Shown here piece after piece: positions 37,285 through 46,312 of a stretch of 64,000 bases of DNA; position 1 is the first letter of the stretch, and the number at the start of each line of letters is the position of its first letter. The position numbers and the translations under genes are program-made. This DNA comes from Thraustochytrium sp. TN22 (lineage: Eukaryota; Sar; Bigyra; Thraustochytrida; Thraustochytriidae), in assembly GCA_013306675.1 (NCBI GenBank), contig JABLUY010000100.1, positions 1 to 64,000 on the forward strand, written 5' to 3'. A model generated the notes under the pieces. It did no database searches. It was not told where the DNA came from and worked only from the letters and a program-made list of their open reading frames with translations.

Positions 37285-38232
37285 TTACTCGCGACACTCC
37301 TCCGGCTCTGTCCCGTCCTGGAGCAAGGTCTGACTTGCCGTGAGCGCAAGCATGCATGCGTTGTCCTGGGAGCCATCTGGCATCGCCGCCGTCAGCGTGA
37401 GCCAGCCCAGCTCGGTGAGCAGGCGAAGGCAGTGCACAAGGTTGCCGCGGCCGCGGCCGACCGGAACGACCTCGTTGCCGAAGGCCAGCGTGGTGACGTA
37501 GGCGGCCAGGCCGAGCGGTAGGCGGCGGTGGTCCGCGAGGTGACAGAGCGAGGGCAAGGCCGCGGCGGCGCGGGCCCGCGCCCAGTCGCGCAGCAGCGAG
37601 GCCTGCTTGCGGGCATGGAGCGGCGCCGAGAAGTAGCTCAGACGCAGGCGCTGCGTGGTGCTGCGCTGCAGCAGCAGGCGCAGCACGTCTTGATGCTCGC
37701 GCATGGCGGCCATGGCGAGCGCCGACACGCGCATGCGGTTCCTGGCCGCGAGGTCCAGGTCGCTGCGCGAGAGCAGCGCGCGCACGCAGGCCGCGCGGTT
37801 CTCGAAGGAGGCGAACATGAGCGGCGTCCAGCCGATGGCGTTCGCCTTGTTCACGTCGAGCCCCGGCTGCAGCACGAGCAAGTGCACGATGGCGGCGTGG
37901 CCGCGCGAGCAGGCCACGAGCAGCGCCGTGGCGCCGTCCACGATGCTGACCGCGTTCAGCTCTAGCCCTGGCGCGCGCAGCAGCGCCGCCACGGCGCCCA
38001 GCTGCCCGCGGTCCGCCGCGCGCATGAGCGCCGTCCACCCCAGGTTATCCCTCCTGTTGAGCAGCTCGGGGCTCTGCGCGCACAGCGCCTGCACGGCCTC
38101 CGCGTCGCCCCTCTGCGCCGCCATCATGAGCGCCGTCACGCCGTGGTCCAGCGACGACCTGCGCCTTGCGCGCCTCGCCCTCTCCGCCAGCGGCGCCGCC
38201 TCGCCGCGCGCGAGCGCCGCCAGCGCCGCCAT
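37285..38232 (-). CDS. Ankyrin-repeat protein
   Basis: The chosen ATG at 38232 gives 315 residues. An ATG further upstream (MQESTQQRR) would add a low-complexity Arg/Ala-rich leader and is less likely. Residues about 35-180 contain four ankyrin repeats: GVTALMMAAQRGDAEAVQAL, GWTALMRAADRGQLGAVAAL, GATALLVACSRGHAAIVHLL and GWTPLMFASFENRAACVRAL. A degenerate fifth follows. The C-terminal 130 residues (PLGLAAYVTTLAFGNEVVPV and LTELGWLTLTAAMPDGSQDN) are not repeats and not recognised. There is no signal peptide or membrane segment. Ankyrin repeats bind proteins; the partner is unknown. It is convergent with GCP3, 210 bases apart. Confidence 0.8.
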   Translation of the reverse strand: MAALAALARGEAAPLAERARRARRRSSLDHGVTALMMAAQRGDAEAVQALCAQSPELLNRRDNLGWTALMRAADRGQLGAVAALLRAPGLELNAVSIVDGATALLVACSRGHAAIVHLLVLQPGLDVNKANAIGWTPLMFASFENRAACVRALLSRSDLDLAARNRMRVSALAMAAMREHQDVLRLLLQRSTTQRLRLSYFSAPLHARKQASLLRDWARARAAAALPSLCHLADHRRLPLGLAAYVTTLAFGNEVVPVGRGRGNLVHCLRLLTELGWLTLTAAMPDGSQDNACMLALTASQTLLQDGTEPEECRE

Positions 38233-38902
38233 GCCTTCTTGCCGCCTTGCGCCTTGCGCCTCAACGTCTCCGCAGACTTTTCCGCGTGGCTGTCGGCCGC
38301 CTTCGCGCCGCGCCGCGCTCCTCGCCGCGCCTCGCCGCGCCGCGCCTCGCCGCGCCTCGCCTGGCCTCGCGCCTCGCCGCGCCTTCGCGCCGCCGCCGCG
38401 CGCTCCGGTTCTGCCTCCCGCGCGGCTGCCGGCGCGTGCGCGAGGCCGCCGTTGCTGCGTGCTTTCCTGCATTGCATCTCCTCTCCTCTCCTCATCTCCC
38501 CATCCCATCTCATCTCCTCCCGTCTCCGCTCGCGCGTCTCGCAGCCGGCCCGGCCCGTCGGCTCGGCCCGCGCGCTCGCCCAGCCGCCGGGCTCGCTCCG
38601 GCGCCGCCGCCGCGCAGCATGGCCTCGCGCAGCATGGCTTGCGCGGGAGGGCGTCGAGATGGGACGCCGTGCGGTGGGACGACATGCGCGAGGGCGACGA
38701 TGGTGAAGGCCCCCCCCGGCGGGGTCGCCGTCGTCTCCGTGGAGCTCGTCGACTCAGCTGCGTGCGCTCTTCTCGCCGACGGAACCGGCGTAATGGCCAT
38801 GAGGTCCTCGAAGAGGATCGGAGCGTTGAAAGTGCCGGTGCCGTGCGTCTCAGGCTCGCGTGGAAGGGCAGCGCCGCTGTCGTTGATCCATGACATGAGC
38901 TC
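38233..38902. other. GC-rich region with conflicting coding signals
   Basis: CGCCTCGC-type repeats lie at 38300-38400. From about 38640 to 38900 there are open frames on both strands, none dominant. A minus-strand stretch after GGTGTCTCTCAG (acceptor-like, ending at 38955) gives coding-like sequence (HELMSWINDSGAALPREPET). It may be an exon of an unresolved minus-strand gene. Confidence 0.35.
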
Positions 38903-39349
38903 GTGCGATGCGCCATTGGCACAGAGGTTGAGGCCGCCTGCACTGGTGCTGAGAGACACCACAATGACACCATCCTGCCGGCCGAGGACGCCAAGCCTAA
39001 GAAGGACGCCAAGGACGCCAAGGACGCCATGGACGCCAAGGCAAAGAAGGACAACGACACCAAGGAGAGCGGCACCAAGAAGGATGACGACGACGACGAC
39101 GACGACGACGACGCCAAGACAAAGGCTAAGACGAAGACGAAGGAGATCGACGACAAGAAGAAGAAGGAGGAGGATGCCAAGGACAAGCGATCACCAAGCG
39201 CCAAGTCGAAGCGGCATGAGCGTGACGACAGTGGCGACGACAGCGATGGCGAGAGCGGCAGCGGCAGCGACAGCGACGGCAGGCGGAAGAAGACGCAAAC
39301 GAAGAACAAACGGAAGAAGCAGAAGAAGACGCACGGCGGCGAAAGCTAA
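38903..39349 (+). CDS. Lys/Asp-rich low-complexity protein, 5' end unresolved
   Basis: The frame encodes about 148 residues to a TAA at 39347-39349 but has no ATG near its start, so the beginning is probably supplied by an upstream exon. It starts with TEVEAACTGAERHHND, then repeats of KKDAKDAKDAMD, a ten-Asp run at about 39085-39115, KTKAKTKTKEIDDKKKKEE and a Ser/Asp block (DDSGDDSDGESGSGSDSD), ending KKQKKTHGGES. Lysine is almost always AAG and aspartate GAC, as in real genes here. Such proteins are usually nuclear or nucleolar. The other strand has a competing signal: a minus-strand exon-like stretch ends at CAG/GTTAGC near 39349. If that is right, this region would be its intron. Confidence 0.4.
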   Translation: MRCAIGTEVEAACTGAERHHNDTILPAEDAKPKKDAKDAKDAMDAKAKKDNDTKESGTKKDDDDDDDDDDAKTKAKTKTKEIDDKKKKEEDAKDKRSPSAKSKRHERDDSGDDSDGESGSGSDSDGRRKKTQTKNKRKKQKKTHGGES

Positions 39350-40826
39350 CCTGTCTGTGGTGTTTGGTATGGCAACGATCTCGTAGGCGAGGAAAAGCGA
39401 GGATGCGGCGCTGAGTGCTGTCTTGGTGGCGACTGTCCTGCGCGAATAGTCCTTGAGATGATGCACGGCCGTGACGGCGTCAACGCAGCCGACGGTCAGC
39501 ACGGTGCACAGCATGAAGAGTAGCGCGCGACCAACAACAAGGCACCTCCCGGCGGCCGGACGGCGCTGCGCTGCGCGGCGGCGCCGCGGCGCGAGCGAGG
39601 GGAGGGCTGGGCGAGCGCGGAGACGCAGGCTGCTGTCCGAGGACGGCGCCCGAGTAAAGAGCGCGGAGACGCGCGAGGCGAGGAGGCCAGCGGCTGACAG
39701 AGCGCCGCGACAGTGGGACGAAGACGGGGATGGGCCGCAATGGAAGAAATGCAAGTGCAATGTCGTCACCGTCTGCGGTCGGCTTCGTCATGCTCATGAC
39801 GTGCTGCACTCGCCTCCGAGGCGCGATGCCAGTGTGGCCGTCGTGGTCGCTACTTCATGACACTCACCCCGGCAGAGGCAGTGGCCAAGTTGGGTTCAAC
39901 TAGTACTACTAGGCCTAGCAGCCCCAGACCGGCCTGGAAGTCATCAGCGTCGGTTGCGAACGCTTCGTGCATGGCATCTTCTGCCCCAAGGCCGCGTCTC
40001 CTCGAGCGCTGGCAGCGAGGCTCGCAGCGCTTCGTCCGTGGCCGCCAGCCGGCCTTCCAGCCAGCCAGCCAGCCAGTCTGCCGGTCAGGTCGACGCTCGC
40101 GTCCATCCTCGACGCTGAGCGGCTGAGATATCATCACGGGCTGCGCCTCGTCACGCGTTACGCCTTGCACGGCGCGGCGCTTCGACAACTCCTCGCCTCG
40201 CCTCGCCTCGCCTCGCCGGGCTTGCCACGGTTGGCGTCGCGGCGTCCGGCCGGTCGTCCTTGTGCTCGTCCTCGTCCTCGTCCTGTCCTGGTCCTCGTCC
40301 TCGCTGCGCCAGAACTAGCCCTCCTCGGCTGTTGCGTCTGTTGCGTCGGTTAAGATAGTCAGGTGCCGGCCGCAGCCCGCGGCGGAGCGCGTGGCGGCGC
40401 GCCGGCCGGTCGCCGGCCGGCCTGTGTCGCGTCCTCGCGTCTCGGCACGTTGTCTGCTGTGTCGTGGGCGGCGTGCTCATGGCCTCGCTCGCAGCTTCGC
40501 TCGACCTGCGTTGACGCATCTCGCAGCACCGCAGCAGGACACAGCATACGCAGCACAGCGCGGCGCGGCGCAGCTTCGTGGCACCGTGACGGCGCCTCTC
40601 TGTTTCCGCCCGGCTGGCGAAGGCTGGCTAGCGGCAGCGAGTGAGGAGATCGATTGCGCAGAGCCACCGCGCGCAGTGCGTCAGGCACAACTTGAAGGGG
40701 AACTCGCACTCGCCTTCGAGGCCCAAGGCCCAAGTGACGGCTCGCAGCCGTGCACCGGTAGACCCGAAACGAAAGGATCCTCCCTCGCCGTCTCGCGGGC
40801 TCGCTGGCAGCGCCTTGAAGGACACC
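39350..40826. other. Region without a firm gene; possible minus-strand exon at 39350-39530
   Basis: On the minus strand 39350-39530 reads as membrane-like coding sequence (LLFMLCTVLTVGCVDAV, SSLFLAYEIVAIPNTTD) ending at a donor-like CAG/GTTAGC. Its other exons could not be fixed. The rest contains CTCGC repeats (40192-40217), TCGTCC repeats (40262-40300) and CCAG repeats (40060-40075). The end is the 5' flank of the membrane-protein gene at 40827. Confidence 0.35.
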
Positions 40827-42368
40827 ATGGACCGCGGGCAGCACCTGCACGAGACGCTGCGGCTGGACACGCTGTCCAAGACCGGACGCATCCGGTACAT
40901 GATGCTGTCTGCGGTTGGGCTGGCGCTGGCGCTGGTAGCCGGGCTTACCGGCCCGCAGGCGTACCAGGAGAAGACCCCGACCGGCGAGTACGGCACGAAC
41001 TTCAACCTGGCGGAGCAGACCTTCTCGCACGGGTGGGAGTTCGTGGTGAACGAGTTCTCGAACGAGTTCGGCCTGCTCTTCGTGCCCAAGCCGAAATCGG
41101 ACGACCTCACGGACCGCACCTTTGTGCGGGACCTGCACCTGAATGTAGAGCTGGTTGGCACCTCGGAGGCCGGCGAGTCGGAGCGCCTGGTCAACGAGAC
41201 GGTCGTGCGTCGGGTGCACTGTGCCAACCGTGGCGGCAAGGCGGAGTGCGACGAGGTGCTCGTCTTCTGGGACTCCTTTCTGCAGTTCCGCCTGTACACG
41301 TGGAACGTGAGCATCGCCAAGGTCTCCTCCAGCGAGGCGGAGTGGCTGGAGTCCGTGGACTTCTTCTTCCGCTACGAAAATTTGGACTTTGCCGTCTTCC
41401 AGCTGCGCGTCAACTATATCTGCTTCGGCGTCTCGATCGCGGCGCTCGCGCTCTGGTACCTGGTGTGCAAGCACGACTCGCGCCGTGCCGCGTCGCGCAC
41501 CGAGCCAGGCCAGGACCTGGAGGTCCCAAGCATGGCCCTCAGCGACCGCCGCTGCGGCGGATGCTGCGGCGGATGCTGCAGGTGCTGCTGCGGCCCCTTC
41601 CGCACGCCGACGCAAAGGTGGATCTGCGCGCTCATCATCGGCGTCTGCATGTACAACCAGCCGTTCCTCGCCTGCCAGTACATGGACAACGACACCCTCC
41701 GCGCTTTCTTCATCCTGCTTTCGGTCGTCATGCAGCTGGCTTTCTTCGCCATCCTCATGGTCTTTTGGCTCGAGGTCTTCGCCTCCATGTACACCTCGCC
41801 GCCCTACTCGTACCTCTTCCACGCGCCCAAGATCGCCTTTGGCGTCGTCTTTTGGGTCTCCACCAGCGTCGTCTATTGCATCACTTCCTACACGCGCAAC
41901 TTCTCCTACCTTCGCGACTGGAGTGAGGACGACGACCTCTTGGTGGCTGTGGCTGCCATCGGCTACGCGCTCGGCGCCGTCTACGCACTCTGGATCTCCT
42001 TCGAGATCTTTTGCGCTCTCGGCCACCTCATGCGTCTCAAGGGCATCACCATGAAGCTCATCTTCGTGGGCCACCTCTGGCGCATCGTGGCCGTCGTCAT
42101 CGGGCTCTTCGCCGGCTTCATTGCCTTCCAGGACGTTCGCTTCACGCACTATTACTACTTCTTCCAGCTCCTCTTCACCATCTACGTGCTCGAGGTCATC
42201 TATCTCTACCAGCCCGTCGCCTACACGGCCATGAACCCGGGCTCCTCGCACAAGGGCCTGCCGGAGTCTGGCCTTGAGCTCAAGCGCCAGGCTGTCCTCC
42301 CGAGCGACCGCGAGCGGGCGCAGACCCGGCCGGACGGCCAGACCGAGATTTCGCTCGCCGAGATTTGA
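40827..42368 (+). CDS. Wntless/TMEM181-like seven-helix membrane protein
   Basis: The ATG at 40827 in a good context (GACACCATGG) gives 513 residues. Open sequence upstream lacks an ATG. A first hydrophobic helix (MMLSAVGLALALVAGL) is followed by about 170 lumenal residues with strand-rich sequence and two cysteines (VHCANRGGKAEC), resembling the GOLD-like domain of Wntless and TMEM181 proteins. Then come a helix (YICFGVSIAALALWYLVC), a cytosolic Cys cluster (CGGCCGGCCRCCC) that could be palmitoylated, and six more helices, with MYNQPFLACQY after the next one. The tail is hydrophilic. In animals these proteins carry cargo or act as receptor-like proteins in the secretory pathway. Here the function is only inferred from topology and weak similarity. 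Confidence 0.65.
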   Translation: MDRGQHLHETLRLDTLSKTGRIRYMMLSAVGLALALVAGLTGPQAYQEKTPTGEYGTNFNLAEQTFSHGWEFVVNEFSNEFGLLFVPKPKSDDLTDRTFVRDLHLNVELVGTSEAGESERLVNETVVRRVHCANRGGKAECDEVLVFWDSFLQFRLYTWNVSIAKVSSSEAEWLESVDFFFRYENLDFAVFQLRVNYICFGVSIAALALWYLVCKHDSRRAASRTEPGQDLEVPSMALSDRRCGGCCGGCCRCCCGPFRTPTQRWICALIIGVCMYNQPFLACQYMDNDTLRAFFILLSVVMQLAFFAILMVFWLEVFASMYTSPPYSYLFHAPKIAFGVVFWVSTSVVYCITSYTRNFSYLRDWSEDDDLLVAVAAIGYALGAVYALWISFEIFCALGHLMRLKGITMKLIFVGHLWRIVAVVIGLFAGFIAFQDVRFTHYYYFFQLLFTIYVLEVIYLYQPVAYTAMNPGSSHKGLPESGLELKRQAVLPSDRERAQTRPDGQTEISLAEI

Positions 42369-42582
42369 TCGAGCCGCGCTCAGCTCAGGCTCAGGCTAAG
42401 GCCAAGGCCCAGGCTGTGTCGAGTTTTTTTCCGCAGCGAGTCTGCATTGCCCGTAAAGTTGCGCCGGGACAAAAGAGCATGCACACATGCACGCAACGAG
42501 AGAGCCATGTAACATGTATCTTATCGAACTGGGTCACGGAGCGTGAGCGAACCTATTGCGCCCCGCACACCTCGCCCTTCAC

Positions 42583-43221
42583 TCAGACGCTGAGCGGGTA
42601 GTGCTCCACGCGCACGTCGAGATCCTCGACCGAGGTGGCCATCTCCGGGAAGATCGCGTTCATGACAATGAACTCGCTGCTCCCGCTTTCAATCATGTCG
42701 GCCGACCGCCCAACAAAGTCGCGTAGCTCGCCCTCCTTGACAAAGCCCGCCTTGGCGGCCACGCGCCCGCTCGCCTCGTTCGCCTTGTCGTGTAAGAGCT
42801 GCACACGCGTGCAGCCAAACTCCTCCCAGCACAGATGCAGCAGCACGCGCGTCATCGCCGTGGCGAGGCCCTTGCCCGTTTCGCTCGTCCGCACCCAGTA
42901 CCCCACCTCCACAGCGCGCGGCGACGGTACGCGGCGCAGCAGAGCGCAGCTCGCCACCAGTCGATCCCCCGCGAAAACTGAGTAGATCATGTCCCCCGCG
43001 TCCGCAAAGTACGCTTGCTGCGCCGACGCCAGCCGCTGCTGCTGCTTCTCCACGCTCATGGCGTCTGGACTCGAAGCCCACTCCATCGTCTTGCGGAACT
43101 CCTCCAGGCTCTCGTGCATCACCTCCACCGCCGCGACGGCGTGCTGCGGCCCCGCCGGGACCAGCCTCAGCTCGCGCTCTCCGAGCCGGAAGCGCACGAG
43201 GCTAATTCTCCTCTTCGTCAT
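42583..43221 (-). CDS. GNAT-family N-acetyltransferase (RimJ/RimL type)
   Basis: The first plausible ATG is at 43221 (MTKRRISLVRF), giving 212 residues. The open frame upstream is Arg-rich and lacks a good start. The fold signature is clear: a substrate strand (LRLVPAGPQHAVAAVEVMHE), a central strand (VEVGYWVRTSETGKGLATAM) with the acetyl-CoA pyrophosphate-binding GKGLA, then GCTRVQLLHDKANEASGRVA and AKAGFVKEGELRDF. This order is typical of ribosomal-protein or aminoglycoside-like acetyltransferases that acetylate an amine from acetyl-CoA. The acceptor is unknown. It is soluble and probably cytosolic, and its 3' end is convergent with the membrane-protein gene. Confidence 0.85.
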   Translation of the reverse strand: MTKRRISLVRFRLGERELRLVPAGPQHAVAAVEVMHESLEEFRKTMEWASSPDAMSVEKQQQRLASAQQAYFADAGDMIYSVFAGDRLVASCALLRRVPSPRAVEVGYWVRTSETGKGLATAMTRVLLHLCWEEFGCTRVQLLHDKANEASGRVAAKAGFVKEGELRDFVGRSADMIESGSSEFIVMNAIFPEMATSVEDLDVRVEHYPLSV

Positions 43222-44341
43222 CTTGCGCTCTCGCTGCGCTCCCGCTGCGCTGCGGCCACCTCTTGCCGGTCTGCTGCTCCCTGCTGCTGCTGGTGTACGG
43301 GTGGTACCAGGACGCGACGCCACGCCAGCGCGACTGGACGGTCTTGTCCCCGCTGCGCGCTCGAGCAACCTTCTCCGTCGCTGAAAGTCAAAGGAACGAG
43401 CGCGGATCGAAGGACCCACGATTCGGCCGTGGCCTGCTTGACTGTGAGCTCGACTCGGATGGCCGGCGTTGCCGAGACCGAAACCTCTGTCACATCTGAG
43501 GCGTTGATTAAAAATTCTCTTGCTCGTTGCGGGTACCACCAGTACCACCACATCACTTCTCCGCCATCCTCTCCGCCCGCGACGTTCGCCAGCCTGCGCT
43601 CGTGTCAGCCTTCGCCAGCCTCTCTCATGTCTTCCAGGACCTCGTCGCCACCCCTGCCTCTGCCCGGCGGCAAGTTGGCAACTTCACATCAAGAAGGCGT
43701 CAATCCCTGTCAGGAGTGAGATCAGGCAGGCATGACGCCATCGATCGCATCTTGTCCTCCTGCTAGCTAGCCTGCTCTGCTTGGCGCACGCAAGATCTTC
43801 GCAAGCTCCTGCAGGCCGTCCAGGACGACGGGGCCTCGGAGTCTGGCGAGTCCGCGGCCTGCGTGCCGGCCGAGTCGCGCTCCAAGCCCTCCTCCTCCTC
43901 CTCCTCCTCGCTCTTGCCCTCCTCGGCGCTCTTGACCGCCGTTGACTTGACTCTCCATTACATGACCTTGGGTCAAGGTTTGCGAGCAGGCGCTCCGTCG
44001 CAGACCTCCAACGTCGCCGCAACCCTGGCGCCGTCGCGCTGAGCCGCGCGGCGCGAGGGAGGCGGGGAGGCCGGCGCCGCGCCTGCCGCCGCCCGCGCGC
44101 CGGAGCCGGCCCGCGAGGTTGTCGGGGCGGGACGCGCGGCGCGGGGGGCAGAACCCGAAGTCCGTCTCGTCTCGTCTCGTCTCGTCTCGTCTCGTCTCGA
44201 CGAGGACGCGCGCGACGCGCGGCCGGTCTCGCTCGCGCGGCGGAGCTCGCGGCGGCCTGTGCGGGCGCGGCTCGCTCGTCGCGACGTGACGTGGCGTGAC
44301 GTGTCGTGTCGTGGCCCGCTCGCGGCCAGAGGCTTGGCGAG
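43222..44341. promoter_or_regulatory. Divergent intergenic region with a GTCTC pentanucleotide repeat
   Basis: 1.1 kb between two divergent starts. A (GTCTC)7 tract lies at 44164-44199. CTC runs occur near 43890. No coding signal was convincing. Promoters for both neighbours must lie here. Confidence 0.4.
44164..44199. repeat. (GTCTC)7 microsatellite
   Basis: Seven nearly perfect 5-base units, about 140 bases upstream of the GMC oxidoreductase start. Confidence 0.9.
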
Positions 44342-46114
44342 ATGGCAGGCCGCGTGCGCAAGGTCGCGGACTACGTCGTGCTGGGCGCCGGGTCGGCAGG
44401 CTGCGTGGTGGCGAACAGGCTGTCGGCGGGCGGGCGCAACAGCGTGGCGCTCGTGGAGGCCGGCAGGTCCGATGTGGGGCGGCTGGACTCGTGGACCATC
44501 CAGATGCCGGCAGCGCTCACGTACAGCATCGCGGACGAGAGGTACAACTGGGACTACTGGACGACGCCGCAGCCAGGCCTGGGCGGCCGAAGCGTGCACC
44601 AGCCGCGAGGCCGCGTGCTGGGCGGCTCATCGAGCATCAATGCCATGGTGTACGCGCGCGGCCACCCGCTCGACTTTGAGCGCTGGAACAAGGACGAGGG
44701 CGTCGAGGGCTGGGGCTACGCGGATGTGCTGCCGTACTTCAAGCGCGCGCAGGCGTTCCGGAGCCTGGACCCGGCCAGCGCGTCGGACCCGAGCCCGTAT
44801 CGCGGCTACGAAGGCCCGCTCAAGGTGACCAACTACGAGACCGCGCCGAGCCGCACCAACGTGCTCTTCAACGTGCTCGAGGAGGCCGGCGCCGAGGCGG
44901 GTTACCGCCTCACCAAGGACGGCAACGGCTACCTGCAGGAAGGCTTCGGGCCCTTTGACATGACCATCGACCCGAGCACCGGCAAGCGCTGCTCCGCGGC
45001 CGCCGCCTACCTGCACCCGGCGCTTGCCGACCCGGCGCGCAAGGGCAGCCTCACGGTGCACACCGAGTCCCAGGTACGCCGCGTCATTTTCGAGCGGCCC
45101 GAGGGTGCGGCTCCGCGCGCGGTCGGCGTCGAGTGCGAGGACCTGCGCACCGGCGAGACCTTTGAAGTGCGCGCCAACAAGGAGGTCATCCTCAGCATGG
45201 GCGCCGTGGGCTCCGCCCAGACGCTCATGCTGTCCGGCGTGGGCGACCACGAGCACCTCGCCCAAGTCGGCGTCAAGGACCTCATCCACCACAATCCGGA
45301 GGTGGGCGCCAACCTCCAGGACCACCTCGAGGTCTACCTGCAGTACCTCTGCGAGCAGCCCGTCGGCCTGTACCCCGTGGCGGCTTGGACCTGGCGCTAT
45401 GCGCACAAGCGCATCGCCGTGGGCCTGGAATGGTTTTTGCGTGGGACCGGCATCTGCGCTTCGAACCAGTTCGAAACCGGCGCCTTCATCCGCAGCGACA
45501 AGGGCGTCGAGCACCCGGACATTCAGTACCACTTTATCCCGGGTTGCGTCGTGGGCCAGCTCGACTTTCTGCCGCACCACGGCTTCCAGATCCACGTCGG
45601 CACGCTGCGGCCCGAGGCGCGGGGGTCGATCCGCCTCGCCAGCGCCGACCCCAAGGCCAAGCCGCTCATCGACCCCAACTTCCTTGGCACCGACCGCGAC
45701 CTTAGCGACATGCGCAAGGCGGTGCGCCTCGCCGACGAGGTCGTGCAGCAGCCTGCCTTTCGCGCCTACAAGGGCAAGCGCCTCGCGCCGGACGCCGCCC
45801 TCGACACCGTCAACGTGTCCAAGGAGACCGACGACCTCATCGACACATGGGTGCGCGAGTCCTCGCACAGCGCCTACCACCTCTCCTGTACCTGTGCCAT
45901 GGGCCGCGTCGTCGACTCGCACGGATCCGTGCTCGGCGTCGACGCGCTGCGCGTCGTCGACGCCTCCGTCTTCCCTTCCATCACCAGTGGCAATCTCAAC
46001 AGCCCCACCATCATGCTCGCCGAGAAGATGTCCGCGCATATCTTGGGCGACGAGCTGCCGCCGGACGCGCAGGACTTTTGGGTCCACCCGGACTGGCAGA
46101 CTGCCCAGCGTTGA
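44342..46114 (+). CDS. GMC oxidoreductase (choline dehydrogenase-like flavoprotein)
   Basis: The ATG at 44342 gives 590 residues, the usual size. The FAD dinucleotide fold opens the protein: YVVLGAGSAGCVVANRLS (11-28) with VALVEAG. GMC signature 1 is PRGRVLGGSSSINAMVYARG and signature 2 is GAVGSAQTLMLSGVGD. The C-terminal active-site region has the catalytic histidine in SAYHLSCTCAMG and the second site in NLNSPTIMLAEK (Asn). These enzymes oxidise alcohols such as choline, glucose or long-chain alcohols with FAD. Choline dehydrogenase and fatty-alcohol oxidase are both possible, and the YHLSCTCAMG form is nearest to choline-dehydrogenase-like members. No obvious targeting peptide precedes the FAD fold, so mitochondrial location cannot be claimed. 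Confidence 0.92.
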   Translation: MAGRVRKVADYVVLGAGSAGCVVANRLSAGGRNSVALVEAGRSDVGRLDSWTIQMPAALTYSIADERYNWDYWTTPQPGLGGRSVHQPRGRVLGGSSSINAMVYARGHPLDFERWNKDEGVEGWGYADVLPYFKRAQAFRSLDPASASDPSPYRGYEGPLKVTNYETAPSRTNVLFNVLEEAGAEAGYRLTKDGNGYLQEGFGPFDMTIDPSTGKRCSAAAAYLHPALADPARKGSLTVHTESQVRRVIFERPEGAAPRAVGVECEDLRTGETFEVRANKEVILSMGAVGSAQTLMLSGVGDHEHLAQVGVKDLIHHNPEVGANLQDHLEVYLQYLCEQPVGLYPVAAWTWRYAHKRIAVGLEWFLRGTGICASNQFETGAFIRSDKGVEHPDIQYHFIPGCVVGQLDFLPHHGFQIHVGTLRPEARGSIRLASADPKAKPLIDPNFLGTDRDLSDMRKAVRLADEVVQQPAFRAYKGKRLAPDAALDTVNVSKETDDLIDTWVRESSHSAYHLSCTCAMGRVVDSHGSVLGVDALRVVDASVFPSITSGNLNSPTIMLAEKMSAHILGDELPPDAQDFWVHPDWQTAQR

Positions 46115-46312
46115 CAGACAGACAGTGGCATCCGACCGAACCCGGCGAGCTGGATCTCATCCTCGGACAGCCTTGCGAGCCACGTCTGGCCCCTCCTGAC
46201 GGTGCTGGCTTGCAAAGCGCGACCTCGAGCGATGGACGAACTGGACTACACTTCCTGCCGTCGTAGTCAAACGTAACGTTTAGTGAAGACACTCTGTTTT
46301 TGATGGACTACT

